Assembly: GCA_017654935.2 (NCBI GenBank) | Contig: CM065687.1 | Coordinates: forward strand, 14,820,203 to 14,884,202 | DNA length: 64,000 bases | Direction: 5' to 3' | Origin: Phymorhynchus buccinoides | Lineage: Eukaryota; Mollusca; Gastropoda; Neogastropoda; Raphitomidae | Part shown: piece by piece, positions 50,601 to 59,211 of the stretch | Numbering within the stretch: position 1 is the stretch's first letter | How the letters are laid out: every line of letters begins with the position of its first letter | Notes under the pieces: model-generated | The model's input: only the letters and a program-made list of their open reading frames with translations | What the model was told of the DNA's origin: nothing | The model's database searches: none | Program-made: the position numbers and the translations under genes

Positions 50601-51664
50601 AGAAGCGATCAGAATTCATTAAAGGCAGCAAAGCAGGTGATATGATTATAGATAGGTTGAAATATGGATTTATAAAATTACATACGCACTTGTATAATTG
50701 TTGATACTCGTGCAGGCATACACCATGCGTGTAACCATACATGCACACACCTGCACACGCAAGCATACATGCCCTTATAAGACCCCCCCATTATAAGAGT
50801 CCCTCCCACTTAAGACCTACTTTTTTTCAGACATTGCCCTACTTTGCAAGTATTAAAATTACCTCCCTTATAGTATACTTAAGACCTTATTTTGGATGAT
50901 TTTTCAAGGTCTTAACCCTATGTCTCCCGATAAATCGAACCGAGAATCGATCCTGAGTTCCGAGTGATGGGAAGTAACTCCGAACGTCACACCAAATCTT
51001 TTATCTAAAAGAATCGCCCAGAATAAAGTCGAACTCACATTTAATTTCTGAAAGATGCATATTGAATAGCAATGATATTTTAATTCGAAAGCTAACACAA
51101 TGTCACACAACAAACCATGAATTAGAAGAAAAAATCTGTAATGTCGCTCCGAGCATCGCGCCGAGTCAATACTGCGCACGTCACGTGGAAAGAAGAAAAC
51201 AATTTGGGGTCACTTTGAAAAATCCGTTCAAAAGGACTAGTGGGTGCTTTCCCTTGCTGCAAAAGCCAAAACCAGACCAGCGAGACTGAGGTAAAGGAAG
51301 AACTAACTTAGTATATTGCATTGTGGGTAGGGCAAAGTGAAAGTGAAACTACTAGACCGGGCGTTCAGGGCGCAATCGGCGTATACAGTAGCCAATGATA
51401 AAAACAATTGGTCAGATCTGGCGTCTGTAGCCTTGAGAGGGTTAAAAGGAAGTTCCACTGTATTTAGAAATTTGATATTTGGGCAGGGTGTGTGAATGAT
51501 TGTTGCCTTTGCTCAAAATCATGCTGTGCCATTTATGCGCATGTATTTGTTGCTAACGACCGACTTGTACTGCTTACAGATGGCTCTCTCTTCAGAAGGA
51601 AATGGCAAGCAAAGGACAAGGCCCCACAGAAAGGGACAACCATGCTTCCAGTCACCAACACTGA
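38641..51664 (+). CDS. ADP-ribosylglycohydrolase (ARH/DraG family), 8 exons
   Basis: Hydrolyses ADP-ribose linkages, on protein side chains or related substrates, using two Mg ions; probably soluble and intracellular. Exons: 38641-38763, 40548-40685, 42618-42761, 43683-43837, 44790-44943, 46141-46293, 49629-49759, 51580-51664. They total 1083 nt, so 360 residues, close to the ~357 usual for animal ARH1. All junctions keep phase. Motifs in order: YGQCVGDAIGLLTEF (exon 1); GDWTDDSD with T68-D69-D70-S71 (exon 2); GKGIGRTTHAVL (exon 3); APNGGVMRTSVLG and THYDPRC (exons 4/5); GFTYKSMGAGFWAL (exon 6); GGDADSNA with D292, D294, S295 (exon 7). The DD and DxDS pairs are the metal ligands of the family. 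The exon 3 donor (GCA|GTCAGT) is weak. The last exon gives WLSLQKEMASKGQGP and a stop; it is the least certain. A further 5' exon cannot be excluded. Substrate (Arg, Ser, or other) cannot be told. Tandem arrays straddle three exon borders. Confidence 0.92.
38947..39874. mobile_element. piggyBac-like MITE (family P1) with LINE insertion
   Basis: TTAA at 38947-38950 and 39871-39874, with CCCTCTCA and TTGAGAGGG as short inverted ends. The body matches the second copy at 50912-51445 (for example AACTCCGAACGTCACACCAA and GCATCGCGCCGAGTCAATAC). This copy is ~390 bp longer because a LINE 3' end lies inside it at about 39045-39440. It sits in intron 1 of the ARH gene. Confidence 0.85.
39045..39505 (-). 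pseudogene. LINE 3' end inside the P1 MITE
   Basis: The minus strand reads SEIKCELDFILSRALHTYTP, then FGDRSFSFSAPAVWNSLPVD and FKAKLKTHYF before a stop near 39211. Next come AAGCGCCTTGAGTGC, GGCGCTATAGAAATAC and an (ATT)n tail at 39045-39066. The upstream limit is about 39440, where P1 sequence resumes. It resembles the insertion at 5.5 kb. Confidence 0.8.
39900..40325 (+). repeat. Dispersed repeat R1, copy 2
   Basis: Same order as copy 1: TTCTTCTTCTTC, GTGTCTGTTTTTCAG, GGAGGACCTCAAC, GGCAGAGTCAAAG, CCAGAAGGTGGGGGAACTAT, GCATCCACCCACTGCC. Confidence 0.7.
40351..40512 (-). mobile_element. MITE family M1, copy 4
   Basis: TACAGTGGAACCTCCCTTAT at one end and GGGAGGTTCAACTGTA at the other. The internal order is reversed relative to copy 1. 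It ends 35 bp before ARH exon 2. Confidence 0.8.
40641..41612 (+). repeat. 77-bp minisatellite of exon 2 end plus donor
   Basis: Thirteen units, starting at 40641, 40718, 40795, 40872, 40949, 41035, 41112, 41189, 41266, 41343, 41426, 41492 and 41564. Each carries the last ~45 bp of ARH exon 2 (encoding QMLLIVLSLLDHGGQ), an intact CAG|GTAACT donor (GTAGGG in the last) and ~30 bp of intron. The first unit is the real exon. Most units are 77 bp; the last ones are 66 and 72 bp, which keeps them open in frame across unit borders. Confidence 0.95.
41793..42015. mobile_element. hAT-like MITE
   Basis: Starts CAGTGATGTACCAAGG and ends GGACACCACTG. The inner part (GACAGGGGAGAACACAATA, then CCTATGACCGG) is related, inverted, to 55215-55345 and its mirror at 63360-63490. 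Confidence 0.55.
42281..42590 (-). repeat. Dispersed repeat R1, copy 3
   Basis: Complement of copy 1: CTTGGGGATACC, CCACCTTCTGGAATTTCTG, TGACTCTGCCTTTTCCC, then CCAGTGAAAACTGAAAACCG. It ends about 28 bp before ARH exon 3. Confidence 0.7.
42850..43680. other. ARH intron 3, nothing recognised
   Basis: Apart from a poly-C run at 43472-43487, no repeat or gene is evident. Confidence 0.4.
43903..44079 (+). mobile_element. MITE family M1, copy 5
   Basis: TACAGTGGAGCCTCCC at the left, GGGAGGGTCCACCGTA at the right, in intron 4 of the ARH gene. Confidence 0.8.
44198..44255 (+). repeat. Poly-T tracts
   Basis: Repeated T runs separated by CA. AT-rich sequence continues to about 44500, and a short CA tract follows at 44632-44651. 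Confidence 0.9.
44992..45087 (+). repeat. Partial duplicate of ARH exon 5 with donor
   Basis: 96 bp matching exon 5 from 44848 to 44943, with a few substitutions, followed by the same GTCAGT donor at 45088. It encodes QHMDRIGHHKVDAL and KCLETEEE in frame. Between the copies lies a short repeat of GGTCAGTACAGTGTAGTA. No acceptor is visible directly before the copy, so it is probably silent unless the first donor is skipped. Confidence 0.9.
45774..46092 (+). repeat. Dispersed repeat R1, copy 4 (variant 5' end)
   Basis: The 3' half is as in copy 1 (GGAGAATGG, GGCAGAGTCAAAGAG, GTGGGGGAACTATTTATAC). The 5' part is instead TCGCTCAGACAGTTTCCTGT, GAGCGCAGATGCGTCATGCT. The two start types define two subfamilies. 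It ends about 50 bp before ARH exon 6. Confidence 0.7.
46420..47575 (+). repeat. 83-bp minisatellite in ARH intron 6, 14 units
   Basis: The ACAG|GTGGGGATCATTGT core recurs with CAG at 46441, 46523, 46598, 46681, 46765, 46848, 46930, 47012, 47095, 47178, 47261, 47344, 47427 and 47502. Units are 82-84 bp, two of them 75 bp. Each has a pyrimidine-rich stretch (CCACCTTCCACCCTTTCACC) before an ACTACAG|GTGGGG, so it looks like an acceptor and a donor back to back. I find no match to ARH coding sequence. Confidence 0.95.
47745..48053 (-). repeat. Dispersed repeat R1, copy 5 (variant 5' end)
   Basis: Complement of copy 4: CGTGGGGATACC, CCACCTTCTGGAAGTTCTGT, then GACAGGAAACTGAGCGATCG and a GAAGAAGAAG tract. 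Confidence 0.7.
48375..49660 (+). repeat. ~116-bp minisatellite of exon 7 acceptor and start
   Basis: Ten units with the acceptor AG ending near 48392, 48509, 48820, 48930, 49039, 49155, 49276, 49393, 49508 and 49628. Each has TTCTTGTTTCCCTACACC, CAG or AAG, then a copy of the first ~45 bp of exon 7. Several keep GGAGGGGATGCGGACAGCAA, which encodes the metal-binding GGDADSN, then run to a stop after CIAGFC. Only the last unit continues into the full exon. A foreign ~195-bp piece lies between units 2 and 3. Confidence 0.95.
48590..48785 (+). repeat. SINE/LINE 3' fragments inside the exon 7 array
   Basis: (AGT)n, then TAGGGCTAGAAGTGGGCCTT, as at 16.5 kb. After it come GACACGCTCTCCGGGGGAGA and GCCCGAATTTCACAGAGATA, as in the SINE tail at 55.83-55.88 kb. 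Confidence 0.65.
49810..50250. other. ARH intron 7, start
   Basis: Short CA tract at 49817-49833. A ~45-bp inverted similarity surrounds TATGAGACTTATCATC (50057-50075) and GATGGCAAGTCTCATA (50154-50170). No gene. Confidence 0.5.
50310..50485. repeat. ~95-bp direct duplication
   Basis: GGTACATATATG, GAACATAGAATACAAACATG and ATTACACATACAGATTTGAA occur twice. Confidence 0.8.
50771..51465 (-). mobile_element. MITE M1 (copy 6) split by a P1 MITE
   Basis: The M1 sequence runs from CCCTTATAAGACC at ~50769 to CAAGGTC at 50911. It is interrupted at TTAA and resumes after 51445 with AAGGAAGTTCCACTGTA. The outermost start of M1 is missing or decayed. It lies in the last ARH intron. Confidence 0.8.
50912..51445. 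mobile_element. piggyBac-like MITE family P1, uninterrupted copy
   Basis: TTAA at 50912-50915 and 51442-51445. Ends CCCTATGTC and CTTGAGAGGG. The body equals the copy at 38947-39874 minus the LINE insertion. At ~534 bp it defines the empty form of the element. Confidence 0.88.
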
Positions 51665-51711
51665 GGCACTTTGGAGACTTGCAACTTGACAATCTGATCA
51701 ATTTTACATTT

Positions 51712-51954
51712 TTAACCCTTTTGCCGCCAGACATTTTTTAGCCAACATATTCCATTACATTTACATTTGTTGAGAAAAGATTACATCTGAATTATTGGAG
51801 ATTCCTCTGTGACAGGTCTTAAATAAGGCCCTATCTTTACTTCTCAAAATTAAAGACAAGGTCATTGGATAACAGACTCTTATTTCAAAGATTTATCACC
51901 CATGTGTTAAATCGTTGTGGTGCAGAAATGCGACATCGGCGGCGAAAGAGTTAA
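51712..51954. mobile_element. piggyBac-like MITE family P2
   Basis: TTAA flanks (51712-51715, 51951-51954) with inverted ends CCCTTTTGCCGCC and GGCGGCGAAAGAG. 243 bp, no coding. It lies 48 bp after the ARH stop, so it is probably in the 3' UTR. Confidence 0.8.
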
Positions 51955-51975
51955 ATAGTGGAACAAAGACCTTGT

Positions 51976-52300
51976 ACCCCTCATGGGGATACCAGAGTAG
52001 GGAGGGGGGGTATTTTTGTATGAATAGTTCCCCCACCTTCTGGAAGTTCTGTGCTTGTAACTTCCTCTAATCTGTCACTCTCTTTTGACTCTGCCTTTTC
52101 CCTTTTGCTTTGTCATCTACTACTTTTCTGCCTTACCGGTCCATTCTCCTGCCTTTTTTCAAGAAACACTTTCAAAAAGATTTCCTCCCGCCGAAGTCGG
52201 ACTTGCTGGGCCTAACAGAATTTTAGTTAGGCGCATAATGGCAGCATGACGCATCTGTGCTCATAATTCAAATTGACAGGAAACTGAGCGATTGAAGATC
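51976..52300 (-). repeat. Dispersed repeat R1, copy 6
   Basis: TCATGGGGATACC, CCACCTTCTGGAAGTTCTGT, TTGACTCTGCCTTTTCCC, then GACAGGAAACTGAGCGATTG. Confidence 0.7.
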
Positions 52301-52369
52301 TTTGAGAGTTTTCGTCAGTATGATCTTTTTCTTCTTCCATGTTCCCATGCTGTATAGCCATAATGGGTG

Positions 52370-53058
52370 AAGTGCCTATGTGTCGCCTTCAGTCTCATGG
52401 TCTCCTTGCCGTTTTCTGCCAATGCATTCTGATTTCGGAGGAGCTCAAAGCTGGTGGAGTGCCTATGTGTCGCCTTCAGTCTCATGTCTCCTCACCGTTT
52501 TCTGCCAATGCATTCTGATTTCGGAGGAGCTCAAAGCTGGTGGAGTGCCTATGTGTCGCCATCAGTCTCATGTCTCCTCACCGTTTTCTGCCAATGCATT
52601 CTGATTTCGGAGGAGCTCAAAGCTGGTGGAGTGCCTATGTGTCACCATCAGTCTCATGTCTCCTCACCGTTTTCTGCCAATGCATTCCGATTTTGGAGGA
52701 GCTCAAAGCTGGTGAAGTGCCTATGTGTCACCATCAGTCTCTTGTCTCCTCACCGTTTTCTGCCAATGCATTCTGATTTCGGAGGAGCTCAAAGCTGGTG
52801 GAGTGCCTATGTGTCGCCATCAGTCTCATGTCTCCTCACCGTTTTCTGCCAATGCATTCCGATTTTGGAGGAGCTCAAAGCTGGTGAAGTGCCTATGTGT
52901 CACCATCAGTCTCTTGTCTCCTCACCGTTTTCTGCCAATGCATTCCGATTTCAGAGGAGCTCAAAGCTGGTGAAGTGCCTATGTGTCACCATCAGTCTCA
53001 TGTCTCCTCACCGTTTTCTGCCAATGCATTCTGATTTCGGAGGAGCTCAAAGCTGGTG
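52370..53058 (+). repeat. 86-bp minisatellite derived from R1, 8 units
   Basis: Units contain GTGCCTATGTGTC, CAGTCTCATGTCTCCTCACC, TTTTCTGCCAATGCATTC and GGAGGAGCTCAAAGCTGGTG. The same phrases, in order, form the 5' part of repeat R1, so an R1 segment was amplified in place. A 223-residue frame stays open across it but is only a repeat product. Confidence 0.93.
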
Positions 53059-53244
53059 GGTGCCTCTGGACGCCCTTACACTGACCGCTCCCCATGGACC
53101 GCTGGTTTCGGGGCCTGTGACTTGACAATTCGGGGTATGATGTCCCTGTAGGGGCTTAAAATGAGTGGCATGAGAGTAATACCATTGCGTGGCTCGGGCT
53201 AGTATAGTACCAAAAACAAGAAACAAATCGGCAAATGTTAAGAA

Positions 53245-53870
53245 AATCCCCCTCTCCTCTGCCCCTTCCATTCATTTCAGACGGTTTCAGGTTAGGGTTA
53301 GGAATAGGGTTATGAATAGACCCTAAACCTATCCTTAATCCTAACCCTAACCTGAAACCGTCTAATCCACACAAAAAGTAAAACATTTCCTCTGAAGTCG
53401 TAGTATGGCCACCATGTGACGGGGGCCTTTAAAAGCAGCCATACACGTAATCTTCCCACCCAAGGCCATGCGAAATGTTCACATGGCACTGGGTGTGCCC
53501 CCAGAGCGTTTAAAGATCCACCCGATCACGTGTCAAAATCACGGGATTCACGTGTTTTCCCTCTTATAACTGGAAATAAATCTTGTTTTGACCAAGTCAG
53601 ACTCCCATATAAAGTACCCCAAATTGAAAGCCACAAGTCAGTTTAAAGAGCAGCCTCAATTTGAATATGGGGAAATTCGAATGTGGGTCACAACAACCCA
53701 GAAAAAAACAAGGGACGTAACCGTGGCGCGTCACGGGGTCTTTAAGCTGGGGAACGAAAACAACAACAAAATTGATGGTATGTAATGAGATTGACACTTA
53801 ACTGACCCTAAACCTATCCCTAACTGAAACCGTCTGAAATGAATGGAAGGGGCAGAGGAGGGGGCTGTTC
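53245..53870. mobile_element. Composite fold-back element with GGTTAG repeats
   Basis: CCTCTGCCCCTTCCATTCAT, TTCAGACGGTTTCAGG at 53257-53292 is mirrored by AACTGAAACCGTCTGAAATG, AATGGAAGGGGCAGAGGAGG at 53822-53862. Inside the left end is a second, tighter hairpin (53277-53362) around GGTTAGGGTTAGG and CCTAACCCTAACC. Repeat R2 (53393-53520 and 53740-53770) lies between the arms. Confidence 0.65.
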
Positions 53871-54054
53871 TTAACATTTGCCAACAAATCATTGGTGGAG
53901 ATGGATGGACAAGTAAAGATGACACGGAAAAGGAGATTGGACAGGAAATAATTTGGGACAATAAGAGATCCTCGAGAAGAGAGAGAATGTTAAAGAAAGC
54001 AGAAGAAACAAAAAAGAAGAAAATCGTAGATGTGAGAAAATGAAAAGGTAGGAG

Positions 54055-54145
54055 TCAAAAAAATAAGTTGTAGGGCAGAACTTCCAGGAGTGGGGGAACT
54101 ATTTGTATAGAAAAATACCCCCTCTTATCCCGATCCCCACAGGGG
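54055..54145 (+). repeat. Dispersed repeat R1, partial copy
   Basis: AGAACTTCCAGGAGTGGGGG, AACTATTTGTATAGAAAAAT, then a C-rich end. Confidence 0.6.
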
Positions 54146-54195
54146 GAATGTGTATGATCTGACATGATGAAGAGGATGGAAGATCTGTTTATGTG

Positions 54196-54363
54196 TTAAC
54201 CCCTTCGCTGCCGCCTACTACTTGAGCACGCGCCGCAGGCTTGCCGCGCGATTTTTGAACGCGGCAATATCGCTACTTGGCGGCAACGTATATATAAGTC
54301 AGTGGCAAGTACTGAAGCGCTATAGAGGACGTATATATACCTCGTGGGCAGCGAAGTGGTTAA
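54196..54363. mobile_element. piggyBac-like MITE family P3
   Basis: TTAA flanks (54196-54199, 54360-54363) and inverted ends CCCCTTCGCTGCC and GGCAGCGAAGTGG. 168 bp and unusually CpG-rich inside. Confidence 0.8.
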
Positions 54364-54700
54364 TTGTTAATGTTATAGAAGACCTTGTATCTTGGGAAAG
54401 TGCAATTTAGAAGCATTTGCTTTTTTAAAAAATACAATGAAATGAATGTACGCATGAACACTTGTTAAAGATAATTTGCATTGTGATATGTGATACAGCA
54501 CAGGAAAACCAGGCTAATGTTGTAAATGATCACTTTTGACTTATTCATATTTTCAGAAAGGCCAGGGACAACAGATTAACATGCAAAAAACAGAATTCAT
54601 CTATCTCTAATAGTTTATTTGTAACAAGTTTTCAATCAATCAAATCTCTCTCTCTTTCTCTCTCTTGTGGCTGGCCGACTTTAGCTGGGTATTCACATAC
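54364..54700. other. Intergenic before the palindrome
   Basis: AT-rich with a TC tract at 54645-54664. The true left edge of the inverted repeat may lie in or before this stretch, because its partner is beyond the window end. Confidence 0.5.
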
Positions 54701-54793
54701 CGCATCACATATAATTCATGCTTCTCTCAGTTAAGTAAAACGGCCAAATTGTTTTATTTGTTTATCTTTCTACCTGTAATTTCTCATCTGCAA

Positions 54794-54971
54794 TACAGTG
54801 GAACCTCCCTTATAAGACCTTCAAAAACCATCCCAAATGAGGTCTTATAAGGGAGGGGTTTTATAAGGCAGGTAATTTTAATACTTACAAAGAAGGGCAA
54901 TGTCTCGGAAAAGTAGGTCTTATGTAGGAGGGAGTCTTATAATGAGGTCTTATAAGGGAGGTTCCACTGTA
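54794..54971 (+). mobile_element. MITE family M1, copy 7
   Basis: TACAGTGGAACCTCCCTTAT to GGGAGGTTCCACTGTA, with perfect 25-bp-class inverted ends. The best-kept copy. Confidence 0.85.
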
Positions 54972-55529
54972 GTTTGTTATTGTCGGTGTCATGTGAACTG
55001 GGTTTTTTACGCATTCTTTTCTTAATATTGAGCAGAATAAAAAAATTGTTTATTTTAAAAATTGGTTTGCGTGTTTGTGTGGAACATGTCTGTTAATGAC
55101 AACGTGGGGAAGTTTGTTAGATGTTTGTGCCATATCCTACAGATTTATTTTCATGTGCAAAACAATTATTTTAAGTTGCAACTGTCCTCACATACGTGTG
55201 CATGCACATTCACAGTGATGTCCCGAGGCCCCGGTCATAGGACATTGACCTATTAAAATTGAAAATGTTGTATTGTGTTCTCCCCTGTCAGAACAAATGT
55301 CTGATCAATTTTTTTTAGCAATCGCATGCTTTGTCTTATTGCGGTTAGGCTATTGTATACCATACCATACCATACACACACACACTCCGATTGGGTACGA
55401 TTGGGTATTCTTACCGACCAGTCTGTATGACTGTGACTGTGAGTGTGAGGTGTACTGCCTTCCAACTTCTACCCACCAGTAGTATGACTCTGAGGCCAGC
55501 CTTGCCAATCGTTGCCTGTAGAGTGTAGA

Positions 55530-55640
55530 GTGGCACAGTGGTAGCACGTTCGCTTCGTGTCAAGTAAACCCCAGTTCGAACCTGGGTACAGGGGATTTTC
55601 CCTCTCATTCTGCACTAGGCCTTAACGGTCTGAACGTGGA

Positions 55641-55671
<31 letters not shown>

Positions 55672-55915
55672 CGTGTGCCCATGCACTTAGCATACGTTAA
55701 ACCCAGTGGCAACGAAAAAGTTGTCATTTGGTCAAAAAATTACGCCCCCCCCCCCCCCCCCTCATCAGTGACAAAAATCCAATGAAAAAAAAAAAAAAAA
55801 AAAAAAAAAATGGGTGGCGCGCCTCTGGCTGCGACGCGCTCTCCAGGTGGGAGCAACCCGAATTTCACAGAGACGCCTCTGTGACTATAAAGTACCTAAT
55901 AATACTAATAATACT
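55530..55915 (+). repeat. tRNA-headed SINE, left arm
   Basis: Head: box-A-like TGGCACAGTGGTAGC (55550-55564) and box B GTTCGAACC (55573-55581) with a paired T arm (CCCAG/CTGGG). Body: CTTTCGGATGAGACGATAAA, CCGAGGTCCCGTGTGC, CCCAGTGGCAACGAAAAAGT. Then poly-C and poly-A runs, and a tail GAATTTCACAGAG with AATACT repeats. The head is closest to a tRNA-Val or tRNA-Ala pattern. Confidence 0.8.
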
Positions 55916-55979
55916 GTCCTGTAGGCTTTAGTAGAGGTCAGTGCAGGTCTATGTTGTCTTCACTCAAGCAAGGTTTCTT

Positions 55980-56110
55980 CTTCAAGCGCTCAGTTTCCTG
56001 TCAAGTATGAGCGCAGATGCATCATAGGTAGGTAGGTAGGTGATGTAGGGCTATGCATAGGCCTCTCGGCCCTTATTACGCCCCTTCTCGATGAATTTGA
56101 CTTGACAAAA
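55980..56110 (+). repeat. Dispersed 3' end with GGTA repeat, left arm
   Basis: GCTCAGTTTCCTGTCAAGTA, GAGCGCAGATGCATCATAGG, then a GTAG repeat and TAGGGCTATGCATAGGCCTC. It joins the variant R1 5' end to the 3' end seen at 16.5 and 48.6 kb. The mirror is at 62595-62725. Confidence 0.65.
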
Positions 56111-56192
56111 TTTATTTAGTGGTTTGCGTCTCTTAAATCAAAAACTAATAAAAAGATAAATCTTTAAGAGAATGGCTATTTTTATATTATTT

Positions 56193-57928
56193 TTATTCAT
56201 CAAAACATTTAAATTTTGTTATCAAATTTGGGTTTTCGTCCAAAACATTTTTGAATTCATTAATGCTAGGTGCATTCTTTATGTTAATTGGTAGATCATT
56301 CCACATATGAACAACACGGTTAGTAAAAAAGTTTTTGCGGGTGTTAGTATTAGATCTGTTAAGAAACAATTTACCATCACTATTTCTTGTTTTGTCTACT
56401 GTACATTTTATGAAAAAGTCATTGAAATTTATATCATCAAGATTATGTATAATTTGATAGGTTTGAATAAGGTCCCCTCTAAGTCTTCTTCCCTTCAAAG
56501 ATGGTAATTTCAGAAAATTTAAACGTTCCTCATAAGACATATTTTTACATGCTTTAACTAATTTTGTGGCTCTTCTCTGAACTTTTTCAATTATTATTGA
56601 TTGTCTTTTTAGGTTAGGATGCCATATACAGTTACCATATTCTATGCGAGGTCGAACCATAGCCTTGTATAATTTAACAAATATATCCTTATGAAGATAG
56701 TCAAATGATCTTTTTATTAATCCCATTACTTGGTTAGCTTTACTGGTTACCTTCTGTATATGTGTATCAAATTTCAAAGCTGGATCAAAAGTTATTCCCA
56801 AGTCTTTCTCGTTTTCACATATATTAATTTACTTGTTGTGCAGTTCGGCTTCATATAATACTCATGTTTAGGGTTTTTCCTTCCTATGTACATTACCTTG
56901 CATTTTTGGACATTAAAATATAAATTCCATTTATCTGACCATGCTTGTAAAGAGTGTAAATCTGACTGTAGTATTTCTTTATTACCAGATGTATTATATA
57001 GCTTTGTGTCATCAGCAAAGATCTTACATTCACTATTTACTTCATCGGGCAAGTCATTTATGAAATGGTGAATAGGACTGGGCCTAAAATACTGCCTTGG
57101 GGAATACCACTGATTACTTCTGCTTGTTCCGAGTATGATTTACTTACTCTTACTTTCTGTTTTCTATTTGTTAAAAAGCTTCTAATCCATTGTAATAGTC
57201 TACCATCAATTCCATATGCTGACAATTTAAGTAGTAATCTTTCGTGTGGCACGGAATCAAACGCCTTTTTAAAATCAAGATACACTATGTCTATAGTCTC
57301 TCCTATATCTAACAATTTTGTAAAATTTTCCATGACTTGAAGTAATTGCGCAACACACGACCTTCTGCGCCTAAAACCATGTTGGCAATCTGAATATAGT
57401 TTGTTTTCTTTAAAATAAAGAACAACTTTATCCCTTATTTTATAATTGATTCAAGTATCTTACAAGTTATACATGTTAAGCTTACTGGTCTATAATTTCC
57501 AGGATCTGTTCTAGTGCCTTTCTTAAAAATAGCTATAACTTCTGCGTTTTTCCAATCATCTGGTAGTTCTCCCTGTTCCAAAGACAAATTAAATAGTTTA
57601 GTTAATGGTTAACTTATCTCATTAGCTATCTCTTTCAGAACTCTGGCTGGTAACTGGTCAGGTCCTTGAGCTTTAGAAGTATCCAGTTCTTTCAGTTTCT
57701 TTTTAACTGTCTCCACCTCAATATCTATATCTATTAATGTCTTCCCTTTGGATTTTGATTCCCTATCTACATTAGGAATATTAGAAATATCTTCTCTTGT
57801 GAAAACGCTCGGGAAAAAAAGAGTTTAATGTGTTTACTTTGTCTTTATCTGATGTGACTGTTTCCCCCTTTTCATTTTTCAATGTTCCTATCCCTGTTGA
57901 TGTTTTTAGTTTTTCTTGCACATACTTC
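56193..57928 (-). pseudogene. LINE B reverse transcriptase, left arm
   Basis: Minus-strand pieces give FKKGTRTDPGNYRPVSLTCI, then IDIVYLDFKKAFDSVPHERL, SGIPQGSILGPVLF, CKIFADDTKLYN (the FADD catalytic pair), LGITFDPALKFDTHIQKV, RPRIEYGNCIWHPNLKRQS and GRRLRGDLIQTYQII. Frameshifts at about 57055 and 56795 and stops upstream (for example in place of the W of DDWKN) make it dead. The 5' remainder is displaced to 59214-59340 by LINE A. CR1/L2/Jockey-like order of motifs. Confidence 0.88.
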
Positions 57929-57935
57929 CAAAAGT

Positions 57936-59211
57936 CAGGTCAGGTATTTGGACGACCAGGCCTTGCAGCCTCTCAATGCGTCCTTCCTTTTGGTTAGAGT
58001 TTGGCAATTGCTGTGGCGGTTTTTAGCATCCATATTGATGCACTAATCATGGATGTACTTTAACAGGGCAATTTTTGGATAACTGTCTAGGAGGTTTTTG
58101 AATTTGTTAGTATCTGAGGCCAGTTTAGTATGTGCAGGGAGGACTGTTCCAATATTGGGTGACTCTGTTAGAAAAAAAGTTTTTTCTAATGTTAGTTCTG
58201 CTGTACCTGGTTAGGATCTTAAGTTCACTATTACTGGTTCTTATTTCGTTAGACAAGTGAAACAAGCCTTTGTTAGTATTGTCAGTGCCTTGAAGAATCT
58301 TGTAAACATTTATCAAATCTCCCCTTAGTCTTCTGTATTTTAAAGATGGCAAGTCTAATTTACTTAGCCTGTCCTCATAATCCAAATTTTTCATGGATTT
58401 TATCAGTTTGGTTGCTCTCCTCTGTACCTTCTCAATTGCACTGGACTGTCGTTTAAGAAAGGGATTCCAAATTATATTTCCATACTCAAGATGAGGCCGT
58501 ATTAAACATTTGTAAAGATTTATGAACACCTCTTTATTTAAGTTTTTAAAACTCCTTCTGATCAAGCCCAGCATCCTACTGGCTTTATTTATCGCTGTTG
58601 TGATGTGCTTATCAAATTTGAGTTTTGAATCAAATATAACCCCTAGGTCCTTCTCCTCTGTACAAGTATCTAAAACATGCTTAGATGAGCCATGAGTAAT
58701 TTCATATCCTTTACTTGGATTATTGTACCCCGCGTGCATAACCTTGCATTTTCCTGCGTTAAAATATAAATTCCACTTCTCTGACCATTCTATGAGTCTG
58801 TTAATATCGTTTTGCAGTACATCTGAATTTTGGGAACGATTATACACTTTAGTATCATCTGCAAATATCTTGCATGCACTTTGTATGTCTTCTGGGAGAT
58901 CATTTATAAAAACTGTAAAAAGTACTGGGCCCAGGATGCTACCCTGGGGAATACCACTTAAAACATCAGTGCTAGAAGACTGTTTTGTTCCCACCCGCAC
59001 TCTTTGAGATCTTCCCTTCAGAAAGTTTTTAACCCACGTTAATATGTTTCCTATTATCCCGTAAGCTTCCAGTTTAAGAAGTAGCCTTTCGTGCGGCACA
59101 GAATCAAAGACCTTTCTAAAATCTAAGTAAATGATATCAAATGCCTCTTTGTCCTCTAAAAGTTGGGTAAAATCGTCCATCACATCTAACAACTGGGTCA
59201 TACAAGAACGA
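57936..59211 (-). pseudogene. LINE A, left arm, 5'-truncated
   Basis: The main frame runs from about 59216 to 58125: CMTQLLDVMDDFTQLLEDKE, YLDFRKVFDSVPHERL, SGIPQGSILGPVLFTV, CKIFADDTKVYN, RPHLEYGNIIWNPFLKRQS, RLRGDLINVYKIL. A frameshift near 58140 spoils the end (WNSPPCTY). The 5' half of the RT, the endonuclease and ORF1 are absent. Confidence 0.88.

Noticed and set aside
52454..53125. 223-residue plus-strand ORF
   Set aside because: It is entirely within the 86-bp minisatellite derived from a dispersed repeat.
55540..55610. Functional tRNA gene
   Set aside because: The A and B boxes and a T arm are present, but no acceptor-stem pairing; the segment heads a SINE body and is repeated in the mirror arm.
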